Positions 1 to 7,669 are shown, counted from the first letter of the stretch. The stretch: 58,995 nucleotides of DNA from Methylobacterium bullatum (GCF_014845095.1 NZ_NKUG01000010.1:1-58995); one strand, 5' to 3'. A program made the numbers and translations. Notes: a model not told the origin generated them from the sequence alone.

Positions 1-314
1 CTCCCCTCCCGCGCGAGGCCGCGCTCGTCGACGAGGCGCCACGACACGGCGCCATGCGCGTCCACGGCCTGAACGGGGATCGTCGAGGCGCGCCGCGCCT
101 CCACGGGAATCAGCGACGGGACGAGCCCGAGCCGCACGGATTCCACCTCCGCGAGGCTGCTGGCGATCTCGTCGTCGTTGCCCGCCGGGAAACCCAGGGC
201 GGCGACCATGCCGCGCCGGGTCTCGATGTCGGTCGCCACGGGCTGGCCGAACGCGTCGGTATAGCCGGATGCGATGCCGAGGAGATCGGCCAGCCGTTCG
301 AGGTCGCGGCTCAT
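1..314 (-). CDS. malQ: 4-alpha-glucanotransferase, N-terminal part (cut by window edge)
   Basis: MalQ (amylomaltase, GH77) moves alpha-1,4-glucan chains between acceptors and feeds maltodextrins to the TreY/TreZ trehalose route. Only about the first 104 residues lie in the window. They contain a stretch that begins LADLLGIASGYTDAFGQ, followed by the ETRRGMVAALGFP segment, typical of the N-terminal region of long bacterial MalQ proteins. The catalytic barrel would lie beyond base 1. The start ATG (314-312) overlaps the treZ stop as ATGA, so the two are translationally coupled in one operon. The name rests on the N-terminus and on the treZ neighbour. Confidence 0.75.
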   Translation of the reverse strand, partial: MSRDLERLADLLGIASGYTDAFGQPVATDIETRRGMVAALGFPAGNDDEIASSLAEVESVRLGLVPSLIPVEARRASTIPVQAVDAHGAVSWRLVDERGLAREG

Positions 315-2116
315 CGGGCGGCTCCCGTCAGCACGATACCCGTCCAGGTGGGAAGCTCGATCTCGCTGCCCGTATGACCGTTCGACCAGATCACCTGACC
401 TCCATGGGAATCGACGGCGAGGGGATCCTCGCCGAAATTGGCGACGAAGCGCAGGGTGCCGCCCGCATAGCGCCATGTCACGTCGAGGGAATCCGGGGAC
501 GGCCGGGTCACGTCGGCCCCGAGATAGCGGGTCTTCGTCAGGGGCACGACGGATTGGTGCCGGATCTGGAGCAGGTTGCGGGTGTCGGCCCAGACACCGC
601 GATGGGGCTGCCGCTCCGGCTCCGCCCAGTCGAGCTTCGAATCGACGAAGGTCTGCTCGGCGGTCGGATCGGGGATGACCGAGGTGTCGTCGGCGAAAGC
701 CGCGAAGCTCTTGAATTCACGCCGGCGCCCCTCGCGCACCGCTTTGTTCAACTCCTCGTCCGGCGCGAAATCGACGAAGAACAGGAACGGCGCAGTGGCC
801 GACCATTCCTCGCCCATCCACAGCATCGGGATCTGCGGAGCAAGGAGCAGGCCGGCTCGCGCAAGGCTGAGCTTGTCCGGGTCGCTGAGCGCGCTCAGGC
901 GCTCACCGAGGGCACGGTTTCCGACCTGATCGTGGTTCTGGAGGAAGGTGACGAAGGCCGAGGGCGGCAGATGGGCGGAGGGCTCGCCGCGCGGGTGGTT
1001 GTCGAGGCTCGGGAACGGCTCGCCCTGATAGGCGAAGCCTTCCGCGAGGCAGCGGGCGAGATGATCCACCGGCTTGTCGGCGAAGCTGACGTAATAGCCC
1101 GCGTCCTCGCCGGTCAGCAGCACGTGCCAGCAATGGTGGAGATCGTCGGCCCATTGCGCCGTGTGCTGGAGCGGCTGGGCCTGATCGTCGCGCTCGAGCC
1201 AGCGGGCCTGGTTGGCCTCGTTCTCGAGGACGAGGTGGATGTGCCGTCCGGGCAGGCGCGTGCGGATCGTCTCCGCGAGCTCGCCGATGAAGTGCTTGGG
1301 CGAATCGTCCAGGATGGCGTGGACCGCGTCGAAGCGGAGGCCGTCGAAATGGTATTCCTCGAGCCAGTAGAGCGCGTTCTCGATGAAATAGTCGCGCACG
1401 ACCTTGCCGCTGGTCTCGCCGTCGAAGTTGATGCCGGCGCCCCAGGGCGTCTGGTGACGCTCGGTGAAGAAGGTCTTGGCATAGGCGTGGAGGTAATTCC
1501 CGGCCGGGCCGAAATGGTTGTAGACCGCGTCGAGGAACACCATCAGCCCGAGCGAATGGGCTGTGTCGATCAGATGCTTGAGCTCGTCCGGGCGTCCATA
1601 GGCGGCATCGGGCGCGTAGGGCAGCACGCCGTCATAGCCCCAGTTGCGGGTGCCCTTGAAGTCGGCGAGCGGCAGGAGCTCGATGGCGGTGACCCCGAGA
1701 TGGGTCAGGTCTTCGAGCTTGGCCTCCAGGGCGGCATAGGTCCCCTCCGGCGTGGCGGTGCCCACATGCAGCTCGTAGAGGACGGCCTCTTCCCACGGGC
1801 GACCCGTCCATTCGCCGTCGCTCCAGTCGAATGCCTTCGGGTCGATGACCTCGCTGAGGCCCGACACGTCGTCGGGCTGGAAGCGCGAGGCGGGATCCGG
1901 CACGACGAGGTCGCCGTCGATGCGAAAACCGTAGCGGGCGCCGGGGCGAACATCCGGCACGGTGGTGCGGCGCCAGCCTTCGCCGGCCTCTGGGATGGGA
2001 TGCTCGGCCCCGTCGACCACGAGGGCCACGTCCTTGGCCGTGGGTGCCCAGAGGGCGAAGCGCACGCCGTCCGCCGCGATCGCGGCACCGAAGTTCATGT
2101 CGTGTGTGCGCCGCAT
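311..2116 (-). CDS. treZ: malto-oligosyltrehalose trehalohydrolase
   Basis: TreZ (EC 3.2.1.141) releases trehalose from maltooligosyl-trehalose made by TreY; it is a cytosolic GH13 enzyme for stress protection and glycogen turnover. The protein has 601 residues, the usual size. An N-terminal CBM48-like domain (FALWAPTAKDVALVVDG) precedes the barrel. The four GH13 regions can be read: DAVYNHFGP near residue 196, GLRFDAVHAI near 259 (Asp nucleophile), LENEAN near 296 (Glu acid/base) and FLQNHDQVGN near 391. The start at 2116 gives MRRTHDMNFGA; a second ATG six codons in (2098) is equally possible because neither has a strong ribosome site. The gene overlaps malQ by four bases. treY is not in the window and may follow malQ. 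Confidence 0.93.
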   Translation of the reverse strand: MRRTHDMNFGAAIAADGVRFALWAPTAKDVALVVDGAEHPIPEAGEGWRRTTVPDVRPGARYGFRIDGDLVVPDPASRFQPDDVSGLSEVIDPKAFDWSDGEWTGRPWEEAVLYELHVGTATPEGTYAALEAKLEDLTHLGVTAIELLPLADFKGTRNWGYDGVLPYAPDAAYGRPDELKHLIDTAHSLGLMVFLDAVYNHFGPAGNYLHAYAKTFFTERHQTPWGAGINFDGETSGKVVRDYFIENALYWLEEYHFDGLRFDAVHAILDDSPKHFIGELAETIRTRLPGRHIHLVLENEANQARWLERDDQAQPLQHTAQWADDLHHCWHVLLTGEDAGYYVSFADKPVDHLARCLAEGFAYQGEPFPSLDNHPRGEPSAHLPPSAFVTFLQNHDQVGNRALGERLSALSDPDKLSLARAGLLLAPQIPMLWMGEEWSATAPFLFFVDFAPDEELNKAVREGRRREFKSFAAFADDTSVIPDPTAEQTFVDSKLDWAEPERQPHRGVWADTRNLLQIRHQSVVPLTKTRYLGADVTRPSPDSLDVTWRYAGGTLRFVANFGEDPLAVDSHGGQVIWSNGHTGSEIELPTWTGIVLTGAAR

Positions 2117-2402
2117 CAGACCGCCATCTCGCTCATTGGAAAACCTCGCGGCCGGGTCGCACCGGCCACGGGGGAGAAGGCCGTCCGCGAGGGTCTGGTT
2201 CCCTCGCCATACGGCTTCGCTTGCGACGTAATGCGCGGGTCACGGTCGACAACCGCCGGGCGGACAAGTTTTGTGTGCGGCGCGCCATGGCGCCTCGATC
2301 GTGGGCATTCCGGCGGCCCGATGCATCCCGCCGCGTCATAGGCACGTTGAGTGAGCGTCGCCTCGCCGATGAGCCGGCGGCGAACCTCAAGGGAGACAGC
2401 GC

Positions 2403-2873
2403 ATGAGCCGCGGATATCCGTCCATGACCGCCTTGCTGGGTCTGCTCGCCGTGGCGGGCTACCAGAACAGGGACAAGATCGCCGAATTCCTGGGCGGTGC
2501 TACGAACAAGACGGCGGCTCCGGGAACGCCGGGAGCCGCGACCGACAACCAGGGCGGTCTCGGCGGCATCCTCGGCCAGCTGGGAGGCGCCCTCGGGGGT
2601 GCCGGGGCCGGCGGCCTCCTCGGCGGGGGCTTGAGCGAGCTCGTGGAGCGTTTCACCCAGAACGGCCACGGCGAGACGGCGTCCTCCTGGGTCAACCAGG
2701 GTCCGAACCAAGAGATCGCGCCGCAGAACCTCGAAAAGGCGATCGGCCCGGAGATCCTGGCGACCCTCGCGCAGCAGACGGGACTGACCCGCGAGGAATT
2801 GCTGTCCCGCCTGTCGCGGGAATTGCCGCAGGCCATCGACCGCTACACGCCCGACGGCCGCGTGCCGGCGTAA
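2403..2873 (+). CDS. YidB-like (DUF937) protein
   Basis: This 156-residue protein has a Gly-rich centre (residues about 48-78, repeated [21 protein letters not shown]) followed by a helical C-terminus with [20 protein letters not shown] and a [17 protein letters not shown] segment. This arrangement is characteristic of the YidB/DUF937 family, whose function is not established. The ATG follows AGGGAGA at a good distance; a second ATG lies at codon 8. It is transcribed convergently towards mgtE and separated from it by a perfect hairpin (2884-2910). No signal peptide is obvious, although the first 20 residues are fairly hydrophobic. Confidence 0.75.
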   Translation: MSRGYPSMTALLGLLAVAGYQNRDKIAEFLGGATNKTAAPGTPGAATDNQGGLGGILGQLGGALGGAGAGGLLGGGLSELVERFTQNGHGETASSWVNQGPNQEIAPQNLEKAIGPEILATLAQQTGLTREELLSRLSRELPQAIDRYTPDGRVPA

Positions 2874-2883
2874 GCCGTCGTCT

Positions 2884-2910
2884 CCTCCCGGGCTCACTCC
2901 GCCCGGGAGG
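2884..2910. terminator. hairpin between convergent yidB-like gene and mgtE
   Basis: CCTCCCGGGC (2884-2893) and GCCCGGGAGG (2901-2910) form a perfect 10-bp stem with a 7-base loop. It begins 11 bases after the yidB-like stop and ends 12 bases before the mgtE stop. There is no U-run on either strand, so it may be a Rho-assisted or RNA-stabilising stem rather than a classical terminator. Confidence 0.5.
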
Positions 2911-2921
2911 ATCGATAAGGG

Positions 2922-4292
2922 TCAGAGCAGCGTGCCGCGCAGGATCAGCATCGCCACCGAGAAGTAGATGACGAGGCCGGTCACATCGACGAGGGTGGCC
3001 ACGAAGGGCGCCGAGGCCGTCGCCGGATCGAAGCCGAGGCGCTGGAGCACGAAGGGCAGCATCGATCCCGTCAGCGAGCCGAAGGTGACGATGCCGACCA
3101 GGGCGGCCCCCACCGTCGCCGCCACCAGCATCCAGTGCTCGCCGTAATCGTAGAGCCCCGCCTTCTGCCAGACCACGATGCGGACGATGCCGATCGTCCC
3201 CAGGATCGCGCCCAGCAGCAACCCGGTGGGCACCTCGCGCAGGGCCACGCGCCACCAGTCGCGCAGGCGGACCTCGTGGAGCGCGAGCGCGCGGATGAGG
3301 AGCGAGGTCGCCTGACTGCCCGAATTGCCACCCGAACTCATGATGAGCGGGATGAACAGGGTGAGGACGATGGCCTTCTCCAGCTGCCCCTCGAACCCCT
3401 GCATCGCCGTGGCGGTCATCATCTCGCCGAGGAACAGGGCGCAGAGCCAGCCGGCGCGCTTCCGGATCATCGTGCCGAAGCCGATATCCATATAGGGCTC
3501 GGGCAGGGCCTCCATGCCGCCGAAGCGCTGCACGTCCTGCGTCTGCTTCTCCACCATGGCGTCGATCATGTCGTCCACCGTGACGATGCCGATGAGGTGG
3601 CCCACCGCATCCACCACCGGCAGGGCCAGCAGATCGTATTTCGAGATCAGCCGCGCCGCCTCCTCGCGGCTGGCGGTGGGCGAGACGGCGAGCGGCCGCC
3701 GGCCGGCGGCGACGCTGAGGACGTTGTCGTCGGGATTGCCGGAGATCAGCCGGCGCAGGGGCACGGCCTTCGTCAGCGCCTGGGTGCGCGGGTCGAGGAC
3801 GAAGATCGCGTAGATCGTCTCGCGGGTCTTCTCGACGGTGCGGACATGGTCGAGGGTCTGCTGCACCGTCCAGTTGCCCGGCACCGTGACGAATTCCGTG
3901 GTCATCAGCGAGCCCACGCTCTCCTCGCCATAGGCGCTGAGCCGGTCGATCGTGCCGCGCGTCTCCGCATCGAGCCGCGCCCTCAGATCGGAGCGGCCCG
4001 GCTCCTCGATCTCGCGGAACACGTCCGTCACCCGGTCCGCCGACATGCCCGACAGGTAGGACGCCACCCGGTCGCGCGGCAGCATCTCGATGATGTCGGC
4101 GGCGAGGTCGAGCTCGGGCTGGTCGAGCACCTCCACCGCCCGGTCGTGGGGCAGCCCCAGCAGAATCGCGGCGGCGACCTCGGGCGCCTCCTCGTTCAGC
4201 GCCTCGACGATGTCGGGCGCGCGTTCGTCCGACAACCGGGCGGCCAGCACGGAGGGATCGATCTTGGTCGGGAAGGGGGCGATCTGGTTCAT
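2922..4292 (-). CDS. mgtE: magnesium transporter MgtE
   Basis: MgtE is a dimeric inner-membrane Mg2+ channel gated by its cytoplasmic Mg2+-sensing domains. The 456 residues show the full architecture: an N-terminal helical superhelix (residues about 35-130, LPHDRAVEVLDQPE, MLPRDRVASYLSGM), a CBS pair (about 135-260, with SLMTTEFVTVPGNW and IGIVTVDDMIDAM), a plug helix and about five C-terminal membrane helices (from about 285). The signature MSSGGNSGSQATSLLIRALA lies in the membrane domain. The start at 4292 is preceded by GAGGTGAGCCC. The gene stands alone. The leader upstream was examined for a Mg2+ riboswitch and none could be recognised. Confidence 0.92.
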   Translation of the reverse strand: MNQIAPFPTKIDPSVLAARLSDERAPDIVEALNEEAPEVAAAILLGLPHDRAVEVLDQPELDLAADIIEMLPRDRVASYLSGMSADRVTDVFREIEEPGRSDLRARLDAETRGTIDRLSAYGEESVGSLMTTEFVTVPGNWTVQQTLDHVRTVEKTRETIYAIFVLDPRTQALTKAVPLRRLISGNPDDNVLSVAAGRRPLAVSPTASREEAARLISKYDLLALPVVDAVGHLIGIVTVDDMIDAMVEKQTQDVQRFGGMEALPEPYMDIGFGTMIRKRAGWLCALFLGEMMTATAMQGFEGQLEKAIVLTLFIPLIMSSGGNSGSQATSLLIRALALHEVRLRDWWRVALREVPTGLLLGAILGTIGIVRIVVWQKAGLYDYGEHWMLVAATVGAALVGIVTFGSLTGSMLPFVLQRLGFDPATASAPFVATLVDVTGLVIYFSVAMLILRGTLL

Positions 4293-4761
4293 GGGCTCAC
4301 CTCGGGGGAGGAGTGCGATCGGGCCGTGTTCGGCCGGATCGCGGTGAGCCGCGCGTGAACCCGTCAGGGCCTCAGGCGGTCAGAACGATAGCGGCCGGGC
4401 GGGCTGGATCGACGGGACTGTCGCTGGGCATGGATGGGGAATTCGGGCTCCAAGGCGTCCACCTGCGATCCGCACATGCGGATCGCCGAGGGGAAGCCGT
4501 CGGCGGCGCCCCCATGCGCTCCGCCACGGGGCGCGTCAAGATGAATTTCCTCCTGTCTTTCGGACCTGCCGGCGGGACGCGCGGGACGGCCGTGGGAGCC
4601 GCCGCTTCCGCCTTCGGAACGGGCAGCGACGCGACCGGGATCGCGCGCCGACGGAGCACAATCCTGCAACATATTTCTCTATGGGAGGAAGATCGTCCGC
4701 TTATCGGGGAAAATCCGGCCACGACGAGCCATCATATGAAAAATATAAGTCTCGCGCCCGC
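4293..4761. other. intergenic leader between mgtE and the pqqA pair
   Basis: This divergent intergenic region has no credible gene: open frames across it have the arginine-rich composition of GC-rich shadow frames. Its last 100 bases turn AT-rich (CATATGAAAAATATAAG at 4733-4749), which contrasts with the surrounding sequence and leads into the pqqA promoter region. Confidence 0.5.
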
Positions 4762-4791
4762 TTGTATTGCGCCCAATGTATCGCCTATCTT
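4762..4791 (+). promoter_or_regulatory. candidate promoter of the pqqA pair
   Basis: TTGTAT (4762-4767) and TATCTT (4786-4791) are separated by 18 bases and lie 30 bases before the first pqqA start, just downstream of a short AT-rich tract. The boxes are a moderate match to a housekeeping promoter. The call is by inspection only. Confidence 0.3.
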
Positions 4792-4820
4792 GAGGGCGTC
4801 GGACACGAAGGAGTTTCGCC

Positions 4821-4910
4821 ATGAGTTGGTCTGCCCCCGTTGTTCAAGAAGTTTGCGTCGGCATGGAAGTCACCAGCTACGAGTCGGCGGAAATCGATCC
4901 CTTCAACTGA
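4821..4910 (+). CDS. pqqA: PQQ precursor peptide PqqA, copy 1
   Basis: PqqA is the ribosomal precursor of pyrroloquinoline quinone. The radical-SAM enzyme PqqE, helped by PqqD, crosslinks a Glu and a Tyr in it, and later steps release the cofactor. This peptide has 29 residues: it begins MSWSAPVVQEVCVGM and continues EVTSYESAEIDPFN. The essential E-x3-Y pair is present as Glu16 and Tyr20. Length and sequence match the methylotroph PqqA type; the N-terminal segment that PqqD recognises is conserved. The start ATG follows AAGGAG (4808-4813) at seven bases. No pqqB, C, D or E gene lies nearby, so the modifying enzymes must be encoded elsewhere. Residue 27 is Pro here and Thr in copy 2. Confidence 0.93.
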   Translation: MSWSAPVVQEVCVGMEVTSYESAEIDPFN

Positions 4911-4924
4911 GGGATCGGCGCCCT

Positions 4925-4936
4925 CACGGGCCCGTG
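4925..4936. repeat. 12-bp perfect palindrome between the two pqqA genes
   Basis: CACGGGCCCGTG is self-complementary and lies 15 bases after the stop of pqqA copy 1 and 38 bases before the start of copy 2. It could act as an RNA stem that stabilises or separates the two messages, or as a protein site. The role is inferred. Confidence 0.45.
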
Positions 4937-4973
4937 TCACCAAGCCCCATCATCACCAGCCAGGAGAAACGTC

Positions 4974-5063
4974 ATGACGTGGTCTGCCCCCATCGTTCAG
5001 GAAGTGTGCGTCGGCATGGAAGTCACCAGCTACGAGTCGGCTGAGATCGACACCTTCAACTAA
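4974..5063 (+). CDS. pqqA: PQQ precursor peptide PqqA, copy 2
   Basis: This is a second 29-residue PqqA in tandem with copy 1: it begins MTWSAPIVQEVCVGM and continues EVTSYESAEIDTFN, with Glu16 and Tyr20 intact. It differs from copy 1 at only three positions (residue 2 Ser/Thr, 7 Val/Ile, 27 Pro/Thr). The gene has its own ribosome site AGGAGA (4962-4967). The coding bases are nearly identical to copy 1 while the flanks are not, so the pair looks like a duplication kept under selection on the peptide. A strong intrinsic terminator follows at 5089-5123, so the unit ends here without pqqB. Confidence 0.93.
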   Translation: MTWSAPIVQEVCVGMEVTSYESAEIDTFN

Positions 5064-5088
5064 GTCGATCGCTTTTAAGAGCGGTATG

Positions 5089-5123
5089 AAAGGGCGGCGT
5101 TCCAGCAGGGATGCCGCCTTTTT
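5089..5123 (+). terminator. intrinsic terminator after pqqA copy 2
   Basis: A stem with core GGCGGC (5093-5098) and GCCGCC (5113-5118) is flanked by an A-rich 5' side and TTTTT (5119-5123). It sits 26 bases after the second pqqA stop and is a classical Rho-independent terminator, closing a transcript that carries only precursor peptides. Confidence 0.75.
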
Positions 5124-5269
5124 CGTGCTCGCCTGGGCTCGATGCCCGGCCGTTTCAAAGTTTTCGGAACCGTTCCGGCAAGAACTCTGCTAGAACTGGC
5201 ACTTCGGCTCATGAGATAGGGACACGTTCGGGTCCCTGCGGTGAACTCGTCATTCGAGAGAAACACCCC

Positions 5270-5533
5270 ATGACCCAAGAGATGCCAACTATGGAATTCT
5301 CGGACCTGACCGGACGGGCGACCCAGAACGGCATCACGGTGACGGTGAACGTCTATCGCTTCGCCGGCACGCAGGATCCGTGGACGCTCGAAGTCATCGA
5401 TCAGACCGGCTGGTCCACCGTCTGGGATACGACCTTCGCCTCCGACGAAGACGCCCTCGACGCCTTCATGGAGGCCATCGAGGACGGTGACGGCATGCGC
5501 GCGTTCCTCGAACCGCCGCCGACCTTGCACTGA
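5270..5533 (+). CDS. hypothetical protein (87 aa) downstream of pqqA pair
   Basis: I do not recognise this family. The 87-residue protein is acidic, with a run of alternating hydrophobic/polar segments (GITVTVNVYRFAG, WTLEVIDQTGWSTVW) that suggest a small beta-sheet domain, followed by an acidic helix (DEDALDAFMEAIEDGDGM). It has no signal peptide, no membrane helix and no cysteine. The start at 5270 was chosen because GAGAG (5256-5260) lies at a suitable distance and upstream codons in this frame overlap the pqqA terminator. It is the first of four small co-directional genes of unknown function. Confidence 0.6.
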   Translation: MTQEMPTMEFSDLTGRATQNGITVTVNVYRFAGTQDPWTLEVIDQTGWSTVWDTTFASDEDALDAFMEAIEDGDGMRAFLEPPPTLH

Positions 5534-5754
5534 CACGATCCGGATCGGCCCTCCGCCGCCCCACGCAGCAAGCGATGTGGTGGATGGCGGTGGTGTCGTC
5601 CCCCTCTCGCCGGCCTCAGAGGGCGAACACGCCGACGATGGCCCGGCCCATACCCGACACCGCTCCGGTCGCCGCATGGAACATCGCAGGTCGATGCGCC
5701 CTGTCTATGCGAGTGGCCCGCGCCCCATCACATCCACCAGAAAGCAGATCCTTC

Positions 5755-6105
5755 ATGAACAAGCCCGACATGCTCGCCGAGAACGTCTCGATCGCGGATC
5801 TCGCCGGACGGAAAGCGGACCGCCTCGAATATCTGAAGGGCGTCTATCTCAACATGGTCCCCGACCAGACCCGCAATCCGACCCTGCGCGTTCGCCTGAG
5901 CCGGCTCGGATCGGGCACCCAGCCGGCCTACCGGATCGAGGCCGAGGATACCGACGGCCAGACCGTCATCATGGGGTTCTATCAGGGCGACAAGCACAAG
6001 CCGCTCGCAAAGCGCCTGCACGATTCCGACGGACCGACCTGGAGCAGCGAGACCATGAGCTATGTCGAGCTCCGCACGCTGCACAACAGCCAGATCGGGG
6101 CTTGA
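5755..6105 (+). CDS. hypothetical protein (116 aa)
   Basis: This is an unrecognised, apparently cytosolic protein of 116 residues. An N-terminal helix (SIADLAGRKADRLEYLKGVY) is followed by beta-like segments (LRVRLSRLG, AYRIEAEDTDGQTVIMGFYQG) and a C-terminal SYVELRTLHNSQIG tail. There is no cysteine, signal peptide or membrane helix. The start at 5755 is the first ATG after a purine-rich stretch and gives a composition that changes sharply from the arginine/proline-rich upstream frame. The next gene starts eight bases after its stop, so the two are probably cotranscribed. Confidence 0.6.
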   Translation: MNKPDMLAENVSIADLAGRKADRLEYLKGVYLNMVPDQTRNPTLRVRLSRLGSGTQPAYRIEAEDTDGQTVIMGFYQGDKHKPLAKRLHDSDGPTWSSETMSYVELRTLHNSQIGA

Positions 6106-6112
6106 ATCGTCC

Positions 6113-6463
6113 ATGATCGAGTTCTTCGACAGACAGGGCGGCGAGGCGGCGTACTGCCACGACGGGCACTCCCTCTACCTCTGGAACGGCCGAGCCGCGG
6201 CCTTCATCCATGACGACAAGGTCTACGCCTATGACGGCCGCTTCATCGGCTGGGCGGACCGAGGCTGGATCTCGGACGAGCACGGAGCCTGCCTCCTCTT
6301 CGAACACGACGCCGTGGGCGGCCCTCACAAGCCCGCGCGGCAGGCGAAGACGACGCCCGGCCCGAGGCGCACGAAGCCCGCGCGCGCCGAACCGGGGCAA
6401 GCCCCGCCCCGCCCCGCCGCCTCCACGGCCTGGTCCGATCGCGTCTTTTCCGACCTGATCTGA
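6113..6463 (+). CDS. small protein resembling the 4-fold beta flower family
   Basis: The 116-residue protein begins MIEFFDRQGGEAAYCHDG. Within its first 65 residues it has repeated short beta-hairpin units built on a Tyr/Trp/Phe-Gly pattern (HSLYLWNGRAAAFI, DDKVYAYDGRFIGWAD, RGWISDEHG). That pattern resembles what I recall of the 4-fold beta flower proteins, a small family of unknown function. The C-terminal 45 residues are Pro/Arg/Ala-rich and probably disordered. It lies directly behind the preceding small gene. The family match is from memory and should be checked; the reading frame itself is convincing. Confidence 0.6.
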   Translation: MIEFFDRQGGEAAYCHDGHSLYLWNGRAAAFIHDDKVYAYDGRFIGWADRGWISDEHGACLLFEHDAVGGPHKPARQAKTTPGPRRTKPARAEPGQAPPRPAASTAWSDRVFSDLI

Positions 6464-6500
6464 TCCCTAACCGAACCCGTTCGCACGAGAGGGAAACCGC

Positions 6501-6725
6501 ATGACACCGACGAAGAAGCTGGCTCGCGTCCTCACCGACGAGACGGACGGAGGCTATCGCCTGACCATCGAAACCGTGGACGGCGAGATCTTCCGCATCC
6601 TCGCCACGGAAGATCAGGTGAACGACCTCATCGACGAACTCGATGAGCTGGTCGGAGACGATGCCGACGAAAAGCCCCCTCTCACGGAGGAGGAAGAACA
6701 TGTCGGCGAGGAGCAGCCCTCATAG
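6501..6725 (+). CDS. hypothetical acidic protein (74 aa)
   Basis: This unrecognised 74-residue protein starts after GAGAGGGA (6487-6494). Residues 18-36 (GYRLTIETVDGEIFRILAT) look like a beta hairpin. The remainder is strongly acidic and helical (EDQVNDLIDELDELVGDDAD, then EEEE). There is no membrane segment or cysteine. It is the last of the four small genes after the pqqA pair. Confidence 0.55.
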   Translation: MTPTKKLARVLTDETDGGYRLTIETVDGEIFRILATEDQVNDLIDELDELVGDDADEKPPLTEEEEHVGEEQPS

Positions 6726-6906
6726 GGCTGGGTCGATACGAGGAATGGCCCGAGACGGATCCGGGACGTTCCGGGACGTCGATGACGAGCGGGTTGGCGG
6801 TGCGCGCTCGTCTCGGAGCGGTTCTCAAAACCCGCTCGATGAGATTTCTCAGCGGATGCTCGCGCCAGCGCCGAACAGCTGCCAAAGTCGATCGTCCAAA
6901 CCAACC

Positions 6907-7018
6907 ACCTCATCCTGAGGTGCCGGAGCGTAGCGGAGGCCTCGAGGGAGCCCTCCAGTCGTCGCGCGATCCCTGGAAGCCTCCTTCGAGGCCGCTCCGC
7001 GGCATCTCAGGATGAGGT
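6907..7018. repeat. imperfect palindromic intergenic repeat (REP/RIME-like)
   Basis: ACCTCATCCTGAGGTGCC (6907-6924) and its near complement GGCATCTCAGGATGAGGT (7001-7018) form terminal arms with one mismatch. Inner segments rich in GGAGCG..GGCCTCGA also pair, so the whole 112 bases can fold into one long hairpin. Elements with these ends are common between genes in Rhizobiales chromosomes. Only this copy is visible in the window. The 3' side of the element ends about 30 bases before the ldtR-like stop codon. Confidence 0.7.
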
Positions 7019-7049
7019 GAAACCTTGGACGAACCGCTCGAACAGGTAC

Positions 7050-7562
7050 TTAGAGCCGGTAGCGGATCTGGTCGGTCCAGAAGCGCTCGAGGCGGCCGAG
7101 GGCGACGTTGAGGCGCCCGAAATCGTCGTCGGAGATGCCGCCGATCGGCTGGATGGTGCGGGCGTGCTTGTCGTAGAGGCCCTGGATGATGTCGTGGATC
7201 GTGCGGCCCTTGTCGGTGAGGCTGATGCGCACCGAGCGGCGGTCGGTCTTCGACCGGGCGTGGTGGAGGTAGCCGGCCTCCACGAGCTTCTTGACGTTGT
7301 AGGAGACGTTGGAGCCGAGATAATAGCCCTTCGTCCGCAGCTCGCTGGCCGTCAGTTCCTTGTCGCCGATGTTGTAGAGCAGCAGCGCCTGGACGCTGTT
7401 GACGTCCTCGCGGCCGCGACGCTCGAACTCGTCCTTGATCACGTCGAGCAGGCGGCGGTGAAGACGCTCCACGAGGTGCAGCGCTTCGAGGTAGGAACCG
7501 TGCGCCGGGCTGGTCTCGGCGGAGGTGTTGCTCTCGATCACCTTGGCGGACTGGGACTTCAT
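7050..7562 (-). CDS. MarR-family regulator, LdtR-like
   Basis: This is a 170-residue winged-helix regulator. Helix-turn-helix and wing are visible in the segments beginning ALLLYNIGDKELTASELR and GYYLGSNVSYNVKKLVEAGY, followed by ARSKTDRRSVRISLTDKG. The GYYLGSNVSYN..KLVE run resembles LdtR of Rhizobiales and Liberibacter, a MarR protein linked to L,D-transpeptidase and envelope stress control; the wing DRRS motif is typical of MarR proteins. The start at 7562 is an ATG; an N-terminal extension of about 20 polar residues precedes the first helix. A near-palindrome at 7670-7700 lies upstream and may be its operator. The specific LdtR name is a family inference. Confidence 0.8.
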   Translation of the reverse strand: MKSQSAKVIESNTSAETSPAHGSYLEALHLVERLHRRLLDVIKDEFERRGREDVNSVQALLLYNIGDKELTASELRTKGYYLGSNVSYNVKKLVEAGYLHHARSKTDRRSVRISLTDKGRTIHDIIQGLYDKHARTIQPIGGISDDDFGRLNVALGRLERFWTDQIRYRL

Positions 7563-7669
7563 CGGGGTGCCTCGTCAGGGTTCTTGGGTCGGGCGCCGTT
7601 GTGTTCGGCACCGCTTATGAAGCCAATCTACGAGTCACGGGTGAAAGACGGTTTAAGCGATACGATGAA

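Noticed and set aside
269..2341. 690-codon open frame on the plus strand opposite treZ
   Set aside because: It is a codon-bias shadow of treZ: the GC-rich third positions keep the opposite frame open, and the translation has no recognisable domain.
4293..4500. Possible Mg2+ riboswitch upstream of mgtE
   Set aside because: No conserved M-box elements could be recognised by eye and the leader folds into ordinary GC-rich stems; a covariance search would be needed.
4313..5044. A single 243-codon frame running through both pqqA genes
   Set aside because: The two pqqA peptides are in other frames, have proper ribosome sites and known sequence; the long frame is arginine-rich shadow.
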